Part shown: positions 42,997-54,889 of the stretch, in pieces
Layout of the letters: each line of letters opens with the position of its first letter
Position numbering within the stretch: the first letter of the stretch is position 1
Assembly: GCA_015179025.1 (NCBI GenBank)
Contig: WHUX01000095.1
Location: 1 to 64,000, forward strand
Source of the DNA: Terfezia claveryi
Lineage: Eukaryota; Ascomycota; Pezizomycetes; Pezizales; Pezizaceae
Length of the DNA stretch: 64,000 nucleotides
Reading direction: 5' to 3'
Position numbers and translations under genes: made by a program
Notes under the pieces: model-generated
The model's database searches: none
The model's input: the letters and a program-made list of their open reading frames with translations, nothing else
What the model was told of the DNA's origin: nothing

Positions 42997-44436
42997 ATGT
43001 CTGGAATATCCAGACCCAAAATGGGTAATTGTGGCAACAACAAGCACAAGCAGCGTCACCAGCGCGGCTGCAAAAACAACTCCTTGTTCATGAGAGGTCC
43101 ATTAGCCTGGAATAAGGATGAATTAAGCACGGAGATGTACGTGCACCATCTGACCACAGAACAAATCAAGGAATGCGAGGAATCAATGAGGGGATTCAAG
43201 GGTACGTATCACAAATGCTTAAATATCAAGATTAGAATTTTGTGGTATCTGACTTTGGGATTTCAATAGCATCAAACCAACACTTGGGTTATATTGCCCA
43301 AGAGAGCTTCCCCCTCCCCACCCTTGGGCCCATCCTGCGTCAAAGGAGCCAAGAGGTACACAATGTCTATGGGGTGCTGATTGTGAGGGGTCTTGTGCCC
43401 GATGATTATTCTCCCGATGAGTACCTGGTACTACATGCGGGAATCAGTAGCTGGATAGGATCCAAAAGGGGTGTCCAGACCGGAAACGCCTCTGACCCAG
43501 AGGAGCGTTATGTCGTCAGTGAGTATCTCGTATCCAACCTCAGAGATGAACAACTATTAACCATGACGGTTTGGTAACCTAGTGCATGTAACCGATCTTG
43601 ATGTCAAAGAAGACCGATATGTAGCCACCGCCAACACGGCGGTGTCGATGGTCTGTGAATCGAATCTTTTCATTTCTTAAACTTCTTTAGGGAAACCACA
43701 TACTAATTCTTGTGTGAGCTCTACAGCCGTTCCATACGGACTCGGGTGATGTCATCTCGTTGGCGTACTGTCAACTTTCACAGACCGGAGGGGAAGTACG
43801 TATTGCATCGCACTGGAGGGTATATAATGAGATGTTGAAGAAATACCCAAAGGTCATCGAGATCATGAAGGAATTGTACCCATGGGATATGTAAGTGCAA
43901 TATCCACAGGTTATATCTTATGCTAGATGAATTCGCTAATATTAAATGGTGTACGTATTAGGGTTGGAAATATTCCAGATAGGGCTTTCCATGGGTTACT
44001 TCACGAGACCTTCGATTCCCATGGTAACCGCCAGATCACCATGATGTCAGAACGCCGTCCTTTCGTTGGGGACAAAAAATGCCCGCGATTGGAGTGTTTG
44101 CCGGATTTGACCCCTGAGCAGAATTACGCTCTGGATGTGATTCAGGAGATCGCCAAAGACTGCTGCTCTTCAATTTCGCTTGAAGTCGGTGATATTCTTT
44201 TCATCAACAATCGGGCTGTTTTTCATGCGAGGTCCGCGTATGTCGACCATTCTCGCGATCCCAATTTGAAAAGACATGTCATGCGAATTGTACTTCGCGA
44301 TGCGGAGTATGGTTGGCCTATTCCGCAAGCCTTAGAGCACCGATACAAGGCTATGTTCGAGATCACCGAGAATCCAGAGGATGAATGTTGGGGAGTTTCG
44401 CCGTTCATCTGGAAATCAGGTGCCCAGCATGGGTGA
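42997..44436 (+). CDS. TauD/TfdA-family Fe(II)/2-oxoglutarate dioxygenase, 386 aa, five exons
   Basis: Clavaminate-synthase-like dioxygenase of the fungal TauD group, oxidising a small organic substrate with 2-oxoglutarate and O2. Exons 42997-43201, 43270-43518, 43583-43650, 43727-43890 and 43962-44436; phases close exactly. Residues 34-66 are the family's GPLAWNKDELSTEMYVHHLT; then ESFPLPTLGPIL, YGVLIVRGL, AGISSWIGSKRGVQTGNASD, MHVTDLDV, the metal motif PFHTDSGDVISLAYCQ (His-x-Asp), GGEVRIASHWRVYNEMLKKY, GDILFINNRAVFHAR with the distal His, and RHVMRIVLRD for 2-oxoglutarate binding. Starts at an ATG 157 bp after a TATAAA. No biosynthetic partners adjoin it, so the substrate is unknown. The third donor (GTCTGT at 43651) is weak; an alternative at 43642 (GTGTCG) would shorten the product by three residues. 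Confidence 0.9.
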
Positions 44437-45143
44437 ATCACACGGATATTTGTGAAGTCATTATGTGAAGATATCGGTGGAAAAAAAAATAGGCTTGTAT
44501 TTCTCTGAATGAGGACGGATATATTGTTAGACCTAGAATTTTGGAGAGCATTATTTTCTTTTGTTTCATTGTCCTGGTACTGCATTCCTATAGAGAGCAG
44601 TGGAATATTCTTCTGGTTGGTTTCTTAAAGTAGTTCCCTACCCTCTCTTGTTTCATATAGTCAGTTACGATTGCGGTATGTTCTGAATTTGGGTAGAAAT
44701 ATCGTTTGAACTGCTTATTCTTAGCATACATTAGACAAACATACACACATCAAATCAAATCTCTTTTTCAAGATGTTGGGGACGGAAAGCACATCAGATA
44801 CACAGTATATTAGCCTACCTTCTTGCGAGAAGTAAGCGGAATGCATATAAAGTTGTAAGCTTAAGCTGTATGTACATTGTGTGGAGTACAATTATGGCGG
44901 TGGTTTGACGCTCATGATAAGTAGGATGAAGGTTGAGCTGAATTCGAAGGTCTTGACGGCGGACTTAGATAGAATAAATTTTCTCGCTTCATGATAAACA
45001 TGACTTTTATGTCAGCCTCAGCCTCAGCCTCAGCTGCACTTATCACAATATACTGTATATATTAGTGCAACAGCTAAAGTTGCAATAACAGTGAAACCGT
45101 AGTCCCAGTCCAAAAATATTTTTTCATTGCCTCCACAAATATG
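44437..45143. other. Spacer, no gene
   Basis: AT-rich 3' flank of the dioxygenase gene, with a short CAGCCT repeat (CAGCCTCAGCCTCAGCCTCA) at about 45013-45035. Confidence 0.5.
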
Positions 45144-45459
45144 TATATGTTCTGGTCCGTTCCAGGATCCGGTCCATACCGGTATGGACTGGATATCGCA
45201 ACGGACCAGGCCGTTACGGTATGGCTGGATATCGCAACGGACCAGGCCGTTACGGGATTAAATTGTTCAATGTCACGGATAGCAACAAGGATTTACCACA
45301 ATCACAGCGGCCACAGCGGCCACAGCGACATTAAAATTACTAAATAGGGACATATCCGATATGAAGGTAATTTTGTAGCAACATTTGGTCAAAGAACAAG
45401 AAATCATCTGCCTCAGTCTGCGTCACGTAGCGTCCACTTCCGTCATACTTCCTAGCATG

Positions 45460-45705
45460 AAACACACCAATATCTAGAGCTGGCAAAAGCATGAAAAAAC
45501 CAATATACAGAGCCAGCGGAAGCATGAAAAACACCAATATATAGCGCCAGCGGAAGCATGCAAAACACCAGTATATAGCACCAGCGGAAGTATGCAAAAC
45601 ACCAATACCTAGAGCTAGCGAAAGCATGAAAACCACCAATATATAGCGCCAGCGGAAGCATGCAAAACACCAATATCTAGAGCCAGCGGAAGCATGAATT
45701 GCATG
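45460..45705. repeat. 33-bp minisatellite, about 7 units
   Basis: The unit resembles AGCATGAAAAACACCAATAT followed by ATAGCGCCAGCGGA. Alternating variants (ATATAGCGCC versus ATCTAGAGCC) suggest a 66-bp higher-order unit. Frames through it give Tyr/Phe/Ala-rich peptides on the minus strand but no gene ends. Confidence 0.85.
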
Positions 45706-46009
45706 CATATATAGAGGCCGAAAAGCCATCATTTCTATATGTTTGTCTTCTCATTCGTTTCCCATATATGGGTATTTCCTCCTTTGTGCTAGGTTTTGCC
45801 AATTGCAGGAGGAGCCCCAACCGACGCGGCGGGATGATTGTAGGTAAGACATGTAATCTGGTTTTAAGGCAGCGCCAGTCGATCCGACTGTAATGGCTGG
45901 CGGCAAGACACGGCAAGTCCCTATTTCCAAGGTGTGCCCGGCTGGGACTTAGAGCTTTTCTCCTGTTCATTCCTTCCAAATAATTTTGCTCGCTCAATTC
46001 TACCCTGGT

Positions 46010-46805
46010 TTGCTCGCTCATTTTCTCGCTCATTTGCTCGCTCACTTTCTCGCTCATTTTCTCGCTCATTTGCTCGCTCATTTTCTCACTGATTTGCTTG
46101 CTCGATTCTAGGCTGATTTGCTCGCTCGATGGTATGCTGATTTGCTGCTCGATTCTAGGCTGATTTGCTCGCTCGATTATATGCTGATTTGCTCGCTCGA
46201 TTATATGCTGATTTGCTCGCTCGATTCTAGGCTGATTTCCTCGCTCGATTCTAGGCTGATTTCCTCGCTCGATTCTATGCCAGTGGTGATTTCCTTGCTC
46301 AATTCTCTGCTGATTTCCTCTCTCAATTCTAGGCTGATTTGCTTGCTCGATTCTACGCTGGTTTGCTCGCTCATTTTCTCGCTGATTTGCTCGCTCGATT
46401 GTATGCTGATTTGCTCACTCGATTGTAGGCTGATTTCCTCGCTCGATTCGGTGATATCCTTGCTCAATTCTCTGCTGATTTCCTCGCTCAATTCTAGGCT
46501 GATTTCCTCGCTCGATTCTACGCTGGTTTGCTCGCTCATTTTCTCGCTGATTTGCTCGCTCGATTGTATGCTGATTTGCTCGCTCGATTGTAGGCTGATT
46601 TCCTCGCTCGATTCGGTGATATCCTTGCTCAATTCTCTGCTGATTTCCTCGCTCAATTCTAGGCTGATTTCCTCGCTCAATTCTAGGCTGATTTGCTTGC
46701 TCGATTCTAGGCTGATTTGCTCGCTCGATCCTAGGCTGATTTGCTCGCTCGATTCTAGGCTGATTTGCTCGCTCGATTCTAGGCTGATTTGCTTGCTCAA
46801 TTCTA
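46010..46805. repeat. 12/24-bp minisatellite array with open frames on both strands
   Basis: Starts with 12-bp units (CTCGCTCATTTT), then about 28 units of 24 bp around CTCGCTCGATTCTAGGCTGA plus TTTG/TTCC. A larger block (about 46279-46449 versus 46459-46633) is itself duplicated. Because 24 is a multiple of 3, one frame per strand stays open for 200 codons or more: plus (Leu-Ile-Cys-Ser-Leu-Asp-Ser-Arg)n and minus (Ser-Ser-Glu-Gln-Ile-Ser-Leu-Glu)n. I regard these as consequences of the repeat. Confidence 0.9.
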
Positions 46806-47319
46806 GCGGATATCCAGGCTAATATGGACAGTGAATTGCAGGCTCATATGGACGGCGAATCTAGGATTCTAGGGACGCGGATGTGAAGGCTGGTACAGAT
46901 GGGGGTTTTGGGGCGCAGCGTGTTAGATAGCCTTATTAGATAATCGTGAGAATAAAATGGATTATTTCAAAATGCATATAATGCAGGTGAACTACAAGAA
47001 CAAGCGCGGCTATGCTGGGAGACCATTTGTGTTGGAGTTTGGAATGGGATGGTGACTGCGTAGAGGGTAGAGGTTAAGGTAGACATGAATCTAGGAATAT
47101 AGCATCAAATGATTTACGTTGGTTAGGCCAAATGCGTAAGGAAATATAAGAAGATATGAATATTTATGCCATCCCGGAACGGCCTGGGTAATCTCGCAAT
47201 CTCGCAACGGCCCGGTCCATACCGGTATGGGGGGCCATACCGGTATGGCCCGGGCAATCCTGGAACGGCCCGGTCCATACCGGTATGGCCTGGAATCCCG
47301 GAACGGACCAGAACATATA

Positions 47320-47633
47320 TATACAGGCATACTATGCGTGATGGTTATCCTAGCCTGCAATTAGGTTTTTGTTCTAGGAACGTCCATAGTTAGTACCCGT
47401 CCACGTGGCAAGTATATACAAATGGTAAAGTTGCATTTTCATTTGTGAACAGTGAGACTTGATGTCTTAGACTTCTTTTGTTTTATTGCATACGCATTCT
47501 AGTCACAACTAATCATGACGTAACAATTTCGCTTATGTCACTCGCTTCTCGCTTAACAAGTACGTACCAATTTTTAGCAGCGATGTAGTCCATGCCAAGA
47601 CCGCTACTAAGATGTTCAGCGATGAAGAGATCT
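47320..47633. other. Spacer between two elements, no gene
   Basis: About 310 bp of unremarkable AT-rich sequence. Confidence 0.5.
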
Positions 47634-47635
47634 TA

Positions 47636-47987
47636 CCGCATCCACTGGTGAGCAAGAGACCTGGTCAGTTTAGAGACATAGGTCGAGCTTATGCAGTAAG
47701 TGACACTACAACGGTCCATTTTTTGGGAAAAAGTGTACAAGGTCGAGTGCAAAAATAGGGTGGATGATTTTGATGGTCTCTTGTAGCTCAGATTGTACGG
47801 TATACTTTTTCCAAAAAATGGTCTCTTGTAGATCAGATTGCACGGTATCATCCACCCTATTTTTGCACTCGGATACCTTGTACACTTTTTCCCAAAAAAT
47901 GGACCGTTGTAGTGTCACTTACTGCATAAGCTCGACCTACAGTATGTCTCTAAACTGACCAGGTCTCTTGCTCACCAGTGGATGCGG
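47636..47987. mobile_element. 352-bp TIR element, copy 2 of the 20256 family
   Basis: Ends CCGCATCCACTGGTGAGCAA and reverse complement of GCTCACCAGTGGATGCGG, with TA at 47634-47635 and 47988-47989. Long inverted arms (over 110 bp) include CATAGGTCGAGCTTATGCAG and CATTTTTTGGGAAAAAGTGT. The whole copy is close to a foldback, with a duplicated inner segment (GGTCTCTTGTAG...CAGATTG twice). No coding capacity. Confidence 0.92.
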
Positions 47988-47989
47988 TA

Positions 47990-49915
47990 CGTAAGTCAAT
48001 GCTAAGGGTCCAATTACGTAATGACTATGTATATGCAGACATGTGGAACAGATGTTAAAAACCTTATGCATTCTTTTTGTGTAACATATTCATGCTGCAA
48101 TGGGCTTGCCGCTAGCGCTTGGATCACAACATGTATTGTTCTAGGCCATTATGTAGTGTCCAACTGGTCGTCAGTTTTATACTAAAACCACCACTTTTGA
48201 AGCTCTTATCTCTTAAGAATACCTATTAAGACCACCAGATTGCATTGTACAGATAGTTAAGAATTTGTGTGAAGTGGTCGTCATGTAGCTTCTCATACAA
48301 ATTTGTATGGCAACGGCATGTACTCATGCTCCCCCAACTTGCAGCAGCTCTGGGCATTTTTGGAGTGAAGGAGAAGGGAAATATTAGGTGGGGTAAATAT
48401 TCTGGGTAATGCCAACGTAGTTCTAGAAGTATTAAACAATCGAGGGCGTTGGTGGGTTTTAACGATGTTCCAAGAGTAGTGATTTTACTGTAACGCTGAC
48501 AACGGCCGGACACAATGGCTTTGAACTATACATCCGAGAAGCTTGTCGAGCGAACTGCTAAATATGGGGGTCCGCATTCATTCAAGATCAATATATATAT
48601 ATATTTGGTCTCCAAACAATTGGCTGCCATGTCCCAATCATTCGGCATTAGTATCGAATGATCGAGCATGCATACGATCAAATGGTGATACTGAGTATAT
48701 AGCAACATACAATCTAGGGTCGAGGCCGATGGTACCTCCGGGCCCTAATCCGACAATAGCAATGTGTTGTCTATCAGTGACCAGCAATCGGAGTTTTAAT
48801 CTTTCAAATTTTATACTCGAAGCATGTATGGGGGTCGTTGAATACAGGGGCATTAGAGCTGAGTTGAGTGGACTATTGCAGCGTGAGCACCCTATATATA
48901 GCCTCCTTACTTGTGAGTTATCGCACAAGCAATAAGGATATTGTAGAGTACCAGCCCTACCTAAGTATATGAAGAATATAGCCTATACTTAAAATGTTAT
49001 CATAATTAGGAAGAGTATGCTAGTATTATCTCATCTTCCAATGGGGGGTAGATATAGTATATTGATGTCCAGACAAAATATACTTTAAGTATATTCTGAC
49101 TGAGGTGCGAATTTCACTCTAATAAAATCAAGTGCAAAAATGTTTATTTTGCCCTTTATATCTTTAGAGCATACATATATCACACGTGGCAGTCGGATTG
49201 GAAACCTTCTGTGTGTATGTCATATGAAGTAATCATGATCCTAACATGTGATTGGTTGAAATAGTGGTATACGTATTGTCACTTAAACCCTATTTCACGT
49301 TAAGCTTTGGAAATGCTGAGCCGAGTTTCATGAGTTCAAACGTGTACATCTGTGTATACTACATAACTAGATTCAGGTCTGTGCGTAGAAGCTTCTTGCT
49401 GTAGGATTGGTTAATCACTTGCTTCTCAGTGAACCCATAAGTGATTCACTCCCTGCATGCTGACTGGACAATTGCTAGGTATATCTATATTTCATCAATT
49501 ATCGACTAGGCCGCGAACCAGCTCGCATATGCACGCTAACTCAATACTAATCACCTGATCTATACATTTACAACTCAAGAACTACCCACCAGGATAGTAA
49601 CCAAGGTAGTTAAACGAGGTTGATATAGTTAGTCTATGCTTTATATCATGAGTGACATTACATAGGCAAGATTGCAAAACCTCGAGAGAAGCTACTTGAG
49701 AATAAATTAAAAGTAGTAAAGGGATCATGAAATAGAAATTAAATTACTATGGTTGAGAGGAAGTGTCCATCAGGTAGTACTCGTATACGCCACCCAGGCC
49801 TAGGACGCTCAATAACATAAATTCCATCAATAATAAGAACTGATCTCGAACCACCACAAGAATAACAGCCAAAGATCTTGAACACAGACAGATTCAAAGC
49901 TGAGTTTCGACATGC
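47990..49915. other. Spacer; no supported gene
   Basis: A minus-strand frame at 48928-48638 contains HIAIVGLGPGGTIG, reminiscent of a nucleotide-binding GxGxxG, but nothing around it fits a Rossmann enzyme. The rest, including 48940-49880, is AT-rich with no recognisable feature. Confidence 0.35.
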
Positions 49916-50448
49916 TTACGGCCTCGGGCCCTGGGAGCTGTCCGTATCCATCCCATGAAGGATGTTTCGGGCATCGGCACCGTAATCAAGAGCGAGCTCT
50001 TGGAGAGTTTGGCAACCGTTGGTGCCCGCGGCCACGGCCTCGCCATCGTCTGCAACCTGCCTTCGAGGTGACCCAGGCTGAGCAATCACTGAATCGACTG
50101 TTGGGCTTCGTTCTCGGCCTGCTTGACGTGCAGCAAATCTATGGGTTCTGATGCTCTGAGTTTCATTCATCGCGCGGAGGTTTGGTTCTGTCAATTGGGG
50201 GTTCAGATCAGGCGCCGCCCCACGATTGGTAACGTCCGTTTCGACCGTGGTATTCCCAATCTCAGAGAAACTATCACCATTGGCGGGGGGCTATCACTAT
50301 CGGAGGAGTGGCTTAAAACTTGGTCGAGACGGGCTATTTGCCTTTGGATATTGTGGGTCCAGGGGTTCGCCATCACCGGGCTTCCCTCTAGGTGAATATC
50401 GTCTGACCCGTTAACGTTACCAATAGAACTAGTATTGACGCTTGCCAT
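49916..50448 (-). CDS. Unrecognised acidic/Ser-rich protein, about 177 aa, apparent frameshift in a C6 run
   Basis: From ATG at 50448 the frame reads MASVNTSSIGNVNGSDDIHL, ANPWTHNIQRQIARLDQVLS, HSSDSDSPPP. Good coding character then continues in another frame as ANGDSFSEIGNTTVETDVTN, LNPQLTEPNLRAMNETQSIR, RQAGRERSPTVDSVIAQPGS and ends NILHGMDTDSSQGPRP-stop at 49916. The switch falls in a run of six C (six G on plus, about 50287-50292), so the cause is a one-base slip in the genome or in the assembly. It is low-complexity and hydrophilic, probably disordered. Function unknown. Confidence 0.5.
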
Positions 50449-53400
50449 TTTAGTTGTGGTTGTGTCGAGAAGGCAATATGCACACTGTAAGCCTTTTGAG
50501 AGTTTGCGAGGTGCTGGCGAGGAGCTTGAGAGGAGTATGAGCAGGAAGCTTTTTAGGACCTCACAGTTTATGGAGTTTGTGAAGTCTTCTCTTTGATGAT
50601 ACTAGAAAGGAGAAATATTCATGGGATCTATTTGAATACTTATATTCTAAGCCCCAGTGGATTATAGAGAGCTTTCTGAACTAACGTTCAGTGTGGGACA
50701 AACAAGAAATGTGGCATTGGCTCTCTGAACATGTGGAGGCCTAAATGCCCCTAGGACCGCTTCCTACAGTATCAGAAGCAAGCAGACGATTGAACATCCC
50801 TATAGGGAATGCGGATTCCGAACAACTGCAATATCGGCGCCCGATGTTACTGGAGCCATGCCACACAAGGCCGTCGACCTCACAAGAGGCCGGCCAACCT
50901 ACCATAACATGCATATGACCATGCAGCTTTTGAGGTGAGTATTTTGATCCTAGGAGTCTTCATACAATCGTTGACGGGCTTCATTGAGCATTGCTTTTTA
51001 AAGGGGAAAGAGGGTGTCCCGGATGGTCTCCAACGTAATTCCTATACATTATACAAACACTTGGCCTCAACCTGGTTTCTAGAAGAGCTGTTACTGGCTT
51101 TTTCGTGAACTTAAGATCAGATAAGGAAACTTTAGACTACACTATGCATATTAGATACCCTCTTTGTCGAGTTGGCATTTACTTATTCTGTTTTGAGAAT
51201 ATATACGAGGCTGTATACAGTGATATGCGTGCATGCAGGCCACTTTGAGGCATCTGCTTTATCCTGTGGAATCAGGGAAATCCAATACGTTAATTGCCCT
51301 CGATTACCTATAAGCATAGAGTCCACAACCGCGGTATCGAATGTAAAATTTGTGACTGAGACAACCCTTCATGCTGTATGACACGACCACTTCCGACACC
51401 TCAAATACTTTTCATGTGCGATGGTTTTGCCTTGTGCGGGCTTACTTTTTCCGCCACCACTCTAGGCCAACAGCTCAAAGATTGACGTTAAGAAGAAAAT
51501 GATGTTAGAAATCGGGACTGACTTACCCTCCTAACACATATACTTGATATAGAGGGAAACATTTACCGTTATATATGCAGTATGAGCCTCGAAATGTGAT
51601 ACCCATGCTCGTGGCGGCGCCTATACACGAAAATATGTAGCCTGGTCGCATGCCTAAGCTGTAATATACCCAGCCTCGTGTTCGGGACTACTCAACAAGC
51701 TGGCCTTTGCTACTACACGTGTCTTTTTTAATTAATTTGGTCCCAGAATGGTCTCCCATTTCCGACCAAAACGTGAGAATTATCTGAACATCGGAAAAGT
51801 GTGCCCCTAGTGACCGGCCGAGCACTTGAGGTTAGGACCCGCACGGACAGCACAAAAATCAGACTAAAATCAGGCTAGAAGGTAATGCAAAGATCAAGCA
51901 TCGATCAGGATTAAATAAAGCGCACCAACAAGGCCGGGCCATCCAAACTGGTGAGCTGTGAGCATACTTGGTATGTAAAGCATGGCTATGAGAATCTCGA
52001 GCTCTTTGTTCCATCATTCCTTTTCCTATTCATGATCATAATATGGCTTTTCTTTGGAATAAAAGCCAACCCACTAATTCCTTTGATCCCAGTACCTTGA
52101 CAATTTTCACAGCTTTGAGCAAGTCGATGCGGATAGGTGCACAATTTCTTGTCATAAATTGCCATTTATACGTTTAGCTGTCACTATGGCTATCTGCCAC
52201 TGCCCTCATGGTTGCCCACACCCCATGCCCAGTAGGCAAAACACCGATGGAAGATCCTATGTTCAACATGAGGATCCACTCGCACAGCTACCTACGTAGG
52301 CAGGTACGTACGAATTCAACTCCCACTAGACTCCTCATATTTAGCTATGCTTTCTGTTTAGGCATGGCCAGGCAAATCGTTGTGTGGTGTGGCGCCGGCC
52401 CAAGGCTTTGGAGAAGTAACTATCTACTACTATCTAGGTAAATATCGACTTCGAGAACACCAATCTCCAGTCGCTTTCTAAGGCTTGAGCCAAGCCCAAT
52501 CCAATAAACATGTGGGAGGTAACGTTCTCACTGAGAAATAGAACATCCTGATGTGTTGTTCGGCTCGTCAGTGGATGCAGTAGGTACTTGGTATTCAAGC
52601 AAATTTACGAAAAACAGACATTTACTCCGTAGTTACAGTAATTTCTTTTTCTATTTTATTCATGCACGCACTCAGAAATTAGTTGTTCATAAACATGGTC
52701 CTGGGTAGGTTATATTCTCAAACCAAGCCTAATAGCGGATAAGATTACCAGTACCTTGATTTAACTATATGCTAACCTCGGTACCGGCAATATCCTGATA
52801 CATCTTAGTTACGAGGTACCCCATGCATATGCAGAACCCGAGTACCCCTGGTGGTACAGAGTATGATACTGGAATGTTTCGTCGACTAGCCACTTCGTGA
52901 TTATAATCACATTCCAACTTTGCCTCCTTATTTATCATGAGTTTCACTTAAAAGTTTAGGAATAACAATACCTTTACGAGGAGAGAGGCCTACCTAGGTG
53001 ATCATAGGCTACGTTACAGCATGCCGAATTCGAAGCTCTTATCACCTTGATCATTCGATTGAACTGTAAATTGGCTTGGTACGTGACGCTCGGACGGAAA
53101 TACATGGGCACCCAGCCTCCCAAATATCCCATGCGCAACCAAAGCTACCTATAAGTTAGCCTTGTCTGGCCATAGAGTTTCGCTTGAGGCACGGGGTAGA
53201 GCAATAATATCTGCATGACTATAATCGTGATACATATCGATGAATTTTGCAATTGATCATACTATTTTTGACAACAAAATAAGTGAGCCTAGAATCCTGT
53301 TCTGGATGTTGATCATTATTTCACTTAACTTGCTGTGTGCTAGCTTCAGCTTGATCTAGGTCATAAGCCTCTCTGAGATAGCAGACAGATTGCTACTCAC

Positions 53401-53940
53401 TGTATTCTGCAAAGTATCCGTGCAGATCTCGAGTTTTGAGCAAAGTGTCTCCAATTTCACCCCTACTTAAACACACTAAGTATTTTTTTAAAGCTAGACC
53501 ATGATATTGGCTTACAGGGGACACGAGGCTGAGCTGTTGCAACATGACACTGGAGGGATACGTTGTGAAGATAGTAGCAGAAGTTTGGTATTCTTGACCT
53601 GTTTTACTAAATTTAAACGCCCAAGAGCCTGAGGCCGGGACAGTAATATGAACTGGTGATGTGTATTGAACATTGAGATGGGAAATATAAAGAGTAGAGG
53701 TGCTAACCTCATGCTTGCCTTAATGCCAAAGTTATCGATGTTGGAATTGGGTTCAAAGAAACTTGGAAATGCGTTGATTGGATGTACCACTGCCACAACA
53801 AAAAAAAGCATTTTGAGTTACGAAGTATGCAGCGTGATGTGAGGCAACGATCTAAAATAGAAATACACATTATACACAAATAAAAATCTAGAGACGAAAA
53901 CATGAAATCTCCCATGTAGTATTTTCAGTTCCATAAGTGA
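50449..53940. other. 3.5-kb gene-poor AT-rich stretch
   Basis: No gene recognised. At about 52560-52592, GCTCGTCAGTGGATGCAG followed by TAGGTAC resembles one end of the 20256-type TIR element (GCTCACCAGTGGATGCGG) and may be a decayed single end. Other frames are short. Confidence 0.45.
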
Positions 53941-53945
53941 AGGAG

Positions 53946-54885
53946 CTAGTCTTTCACTTTCCAAACCTGAATCGCAAGACCGCACCGGGCGTCCCCGTCC
54001 ACTGTCTCCACATCCTTCTCATGACAGAAACCCAAACTTTCATACAATTTCTCTCCCATCGGGGTTGCAATCACCCAAATAGCCAGATCTTCTTCTCTTG
54101 CAATAGAGAGTCCCTCCCTACCAAGCTTAGTGCCGTATCCTTGACGCTGAAATTTAGGGTGGACAACCATCTGCTCGAGCTCCATGCTGCGCTCTCCGAA
54201 AGACCTACGGCATACTGTTAACAACGAGACTCTTTACCCCATACTTTGAGCTTTGTCCGGTGGTATGAGCTGCCTACTAACCTTTGGACTTCATCACATA
54301 ATTTGCCTATCTTAGCTGCACGAGTTGGGTTGGTATCTCTAGGCTTCCAGACAAGTGAGGTGAGTTGGGCCCTGACAGAAAGCCAGCCATCTTCACATTT
54401 TTGTCAGATCTAATCAAGAGATATAACTTTCTAATATCTATACACGCAGGTTATAAACACTCACATTTCGCTTTCTTCCATATGCTCCTTTGGACCATTT
54501 CCGAATTTGAGTCCAGTCTCCATATAGCAAAGCCGACTATAGGGGAATCGCATTCTTTGCAGTTCGATCTCCATCGTGACATCTTCTGACTGCCACTCTC
54601 AGACTTGCCCCATTTTGTCAATTGTGATGTGAGTTTCCCCGAATTGCTGTTGTCCACTCCCGAATTGAGCTCCAGGACATCAAACTTCAACTTGGGATTT
54701 GCAGCTAATACCCGGAGTTCTTCGCGGTAGGATTTTACTGTGTCTTTTTCATATTGCTCCGCTTTCGTTCTCACAAAGGAATATACTGGAGAGGTTTGAT
54801 ACCCTTTTTGAGCGAGTTTTGCTAGCTGATCGATATCCCGTGTTTTTGCTTTCCGAATCTTATAAGACATCTGTTCCTGAGACAT
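53946..54885 (-). CDS. GNAT-family N-acetyltransferase, 262 aa; exons 54885-54465, 54390-54282, 54204-53946
   Basis: Acetyl-CoA-dependent acyltransferase of the GNAT fold. ATG at 54885 (MSQEQMSYKIRKAKTRDIDQ) starts the usual beta1/alpha1 region; the open frame extends further upstream only from a TTG. Two introns (54391-54464 GTGAGT...GAAG; 54205-54281 GTTAGT...CGTAG) keep phase and join AIWRLD..., KPRDTNPTRAAKIGKL and SFGERSMELEQMVVHPKFQR. Motif A (acetyl-CoA pyrophosphate loop) is VVHPKFQRQGYGTKLGREGL, Q/R-x-x-G-x-G/A as QRQGYG. Motif B is ATPMGEKLYESLGF. This is the layout of the many small-molecule GNATs of ascomycetes; the substrate is unknown. The upstream neighbour is far away. Intact. 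Confidence 0.88.
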
Positions 54886-54889
54886 TGTG

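Larger units (their letters stand above)
45146..47317. mobile_element. 2.17-kb TA-flanked inverted-repeat element carrying two minisatellites
   Basis: The left end TATGTTCTGGTCCGTTCC(A)GGAT and the reverse-complemented right end TATGTTCTGGTCCGTTCC(G)GGAT match, followed on both sides by CCATACCGGTATGG. TA flanks both ends (45144-45145 and 47318-47319). The subterminal palindrome CCATACCGGTATGG recurs at about 45174, 47218, 47234 and 47276, with the right side richer. Inside lie a 33-bp array (45460-45705) and a 12/24-bp array (46010-46805). No transposase is visible. It is probably a non-autonomous cut-and-paste element; the ends were matched by eye. Confidence 0.7.

Noticed and set aside
46118..46822. 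234-codon frame over the 24-bp minisatellite
   Set aside because: Open only because the repeat unit is a multiple of three without stops; the opposite strand is equally open and there are no gene ends.
48638..48928. Minus-strand frame with HIAIVGLGPGGTIG, like a dinucleotide-binding loop
   Set aside because: No beta-alpha-beta context or further enzyme motifs on either side, so it is likely chance.
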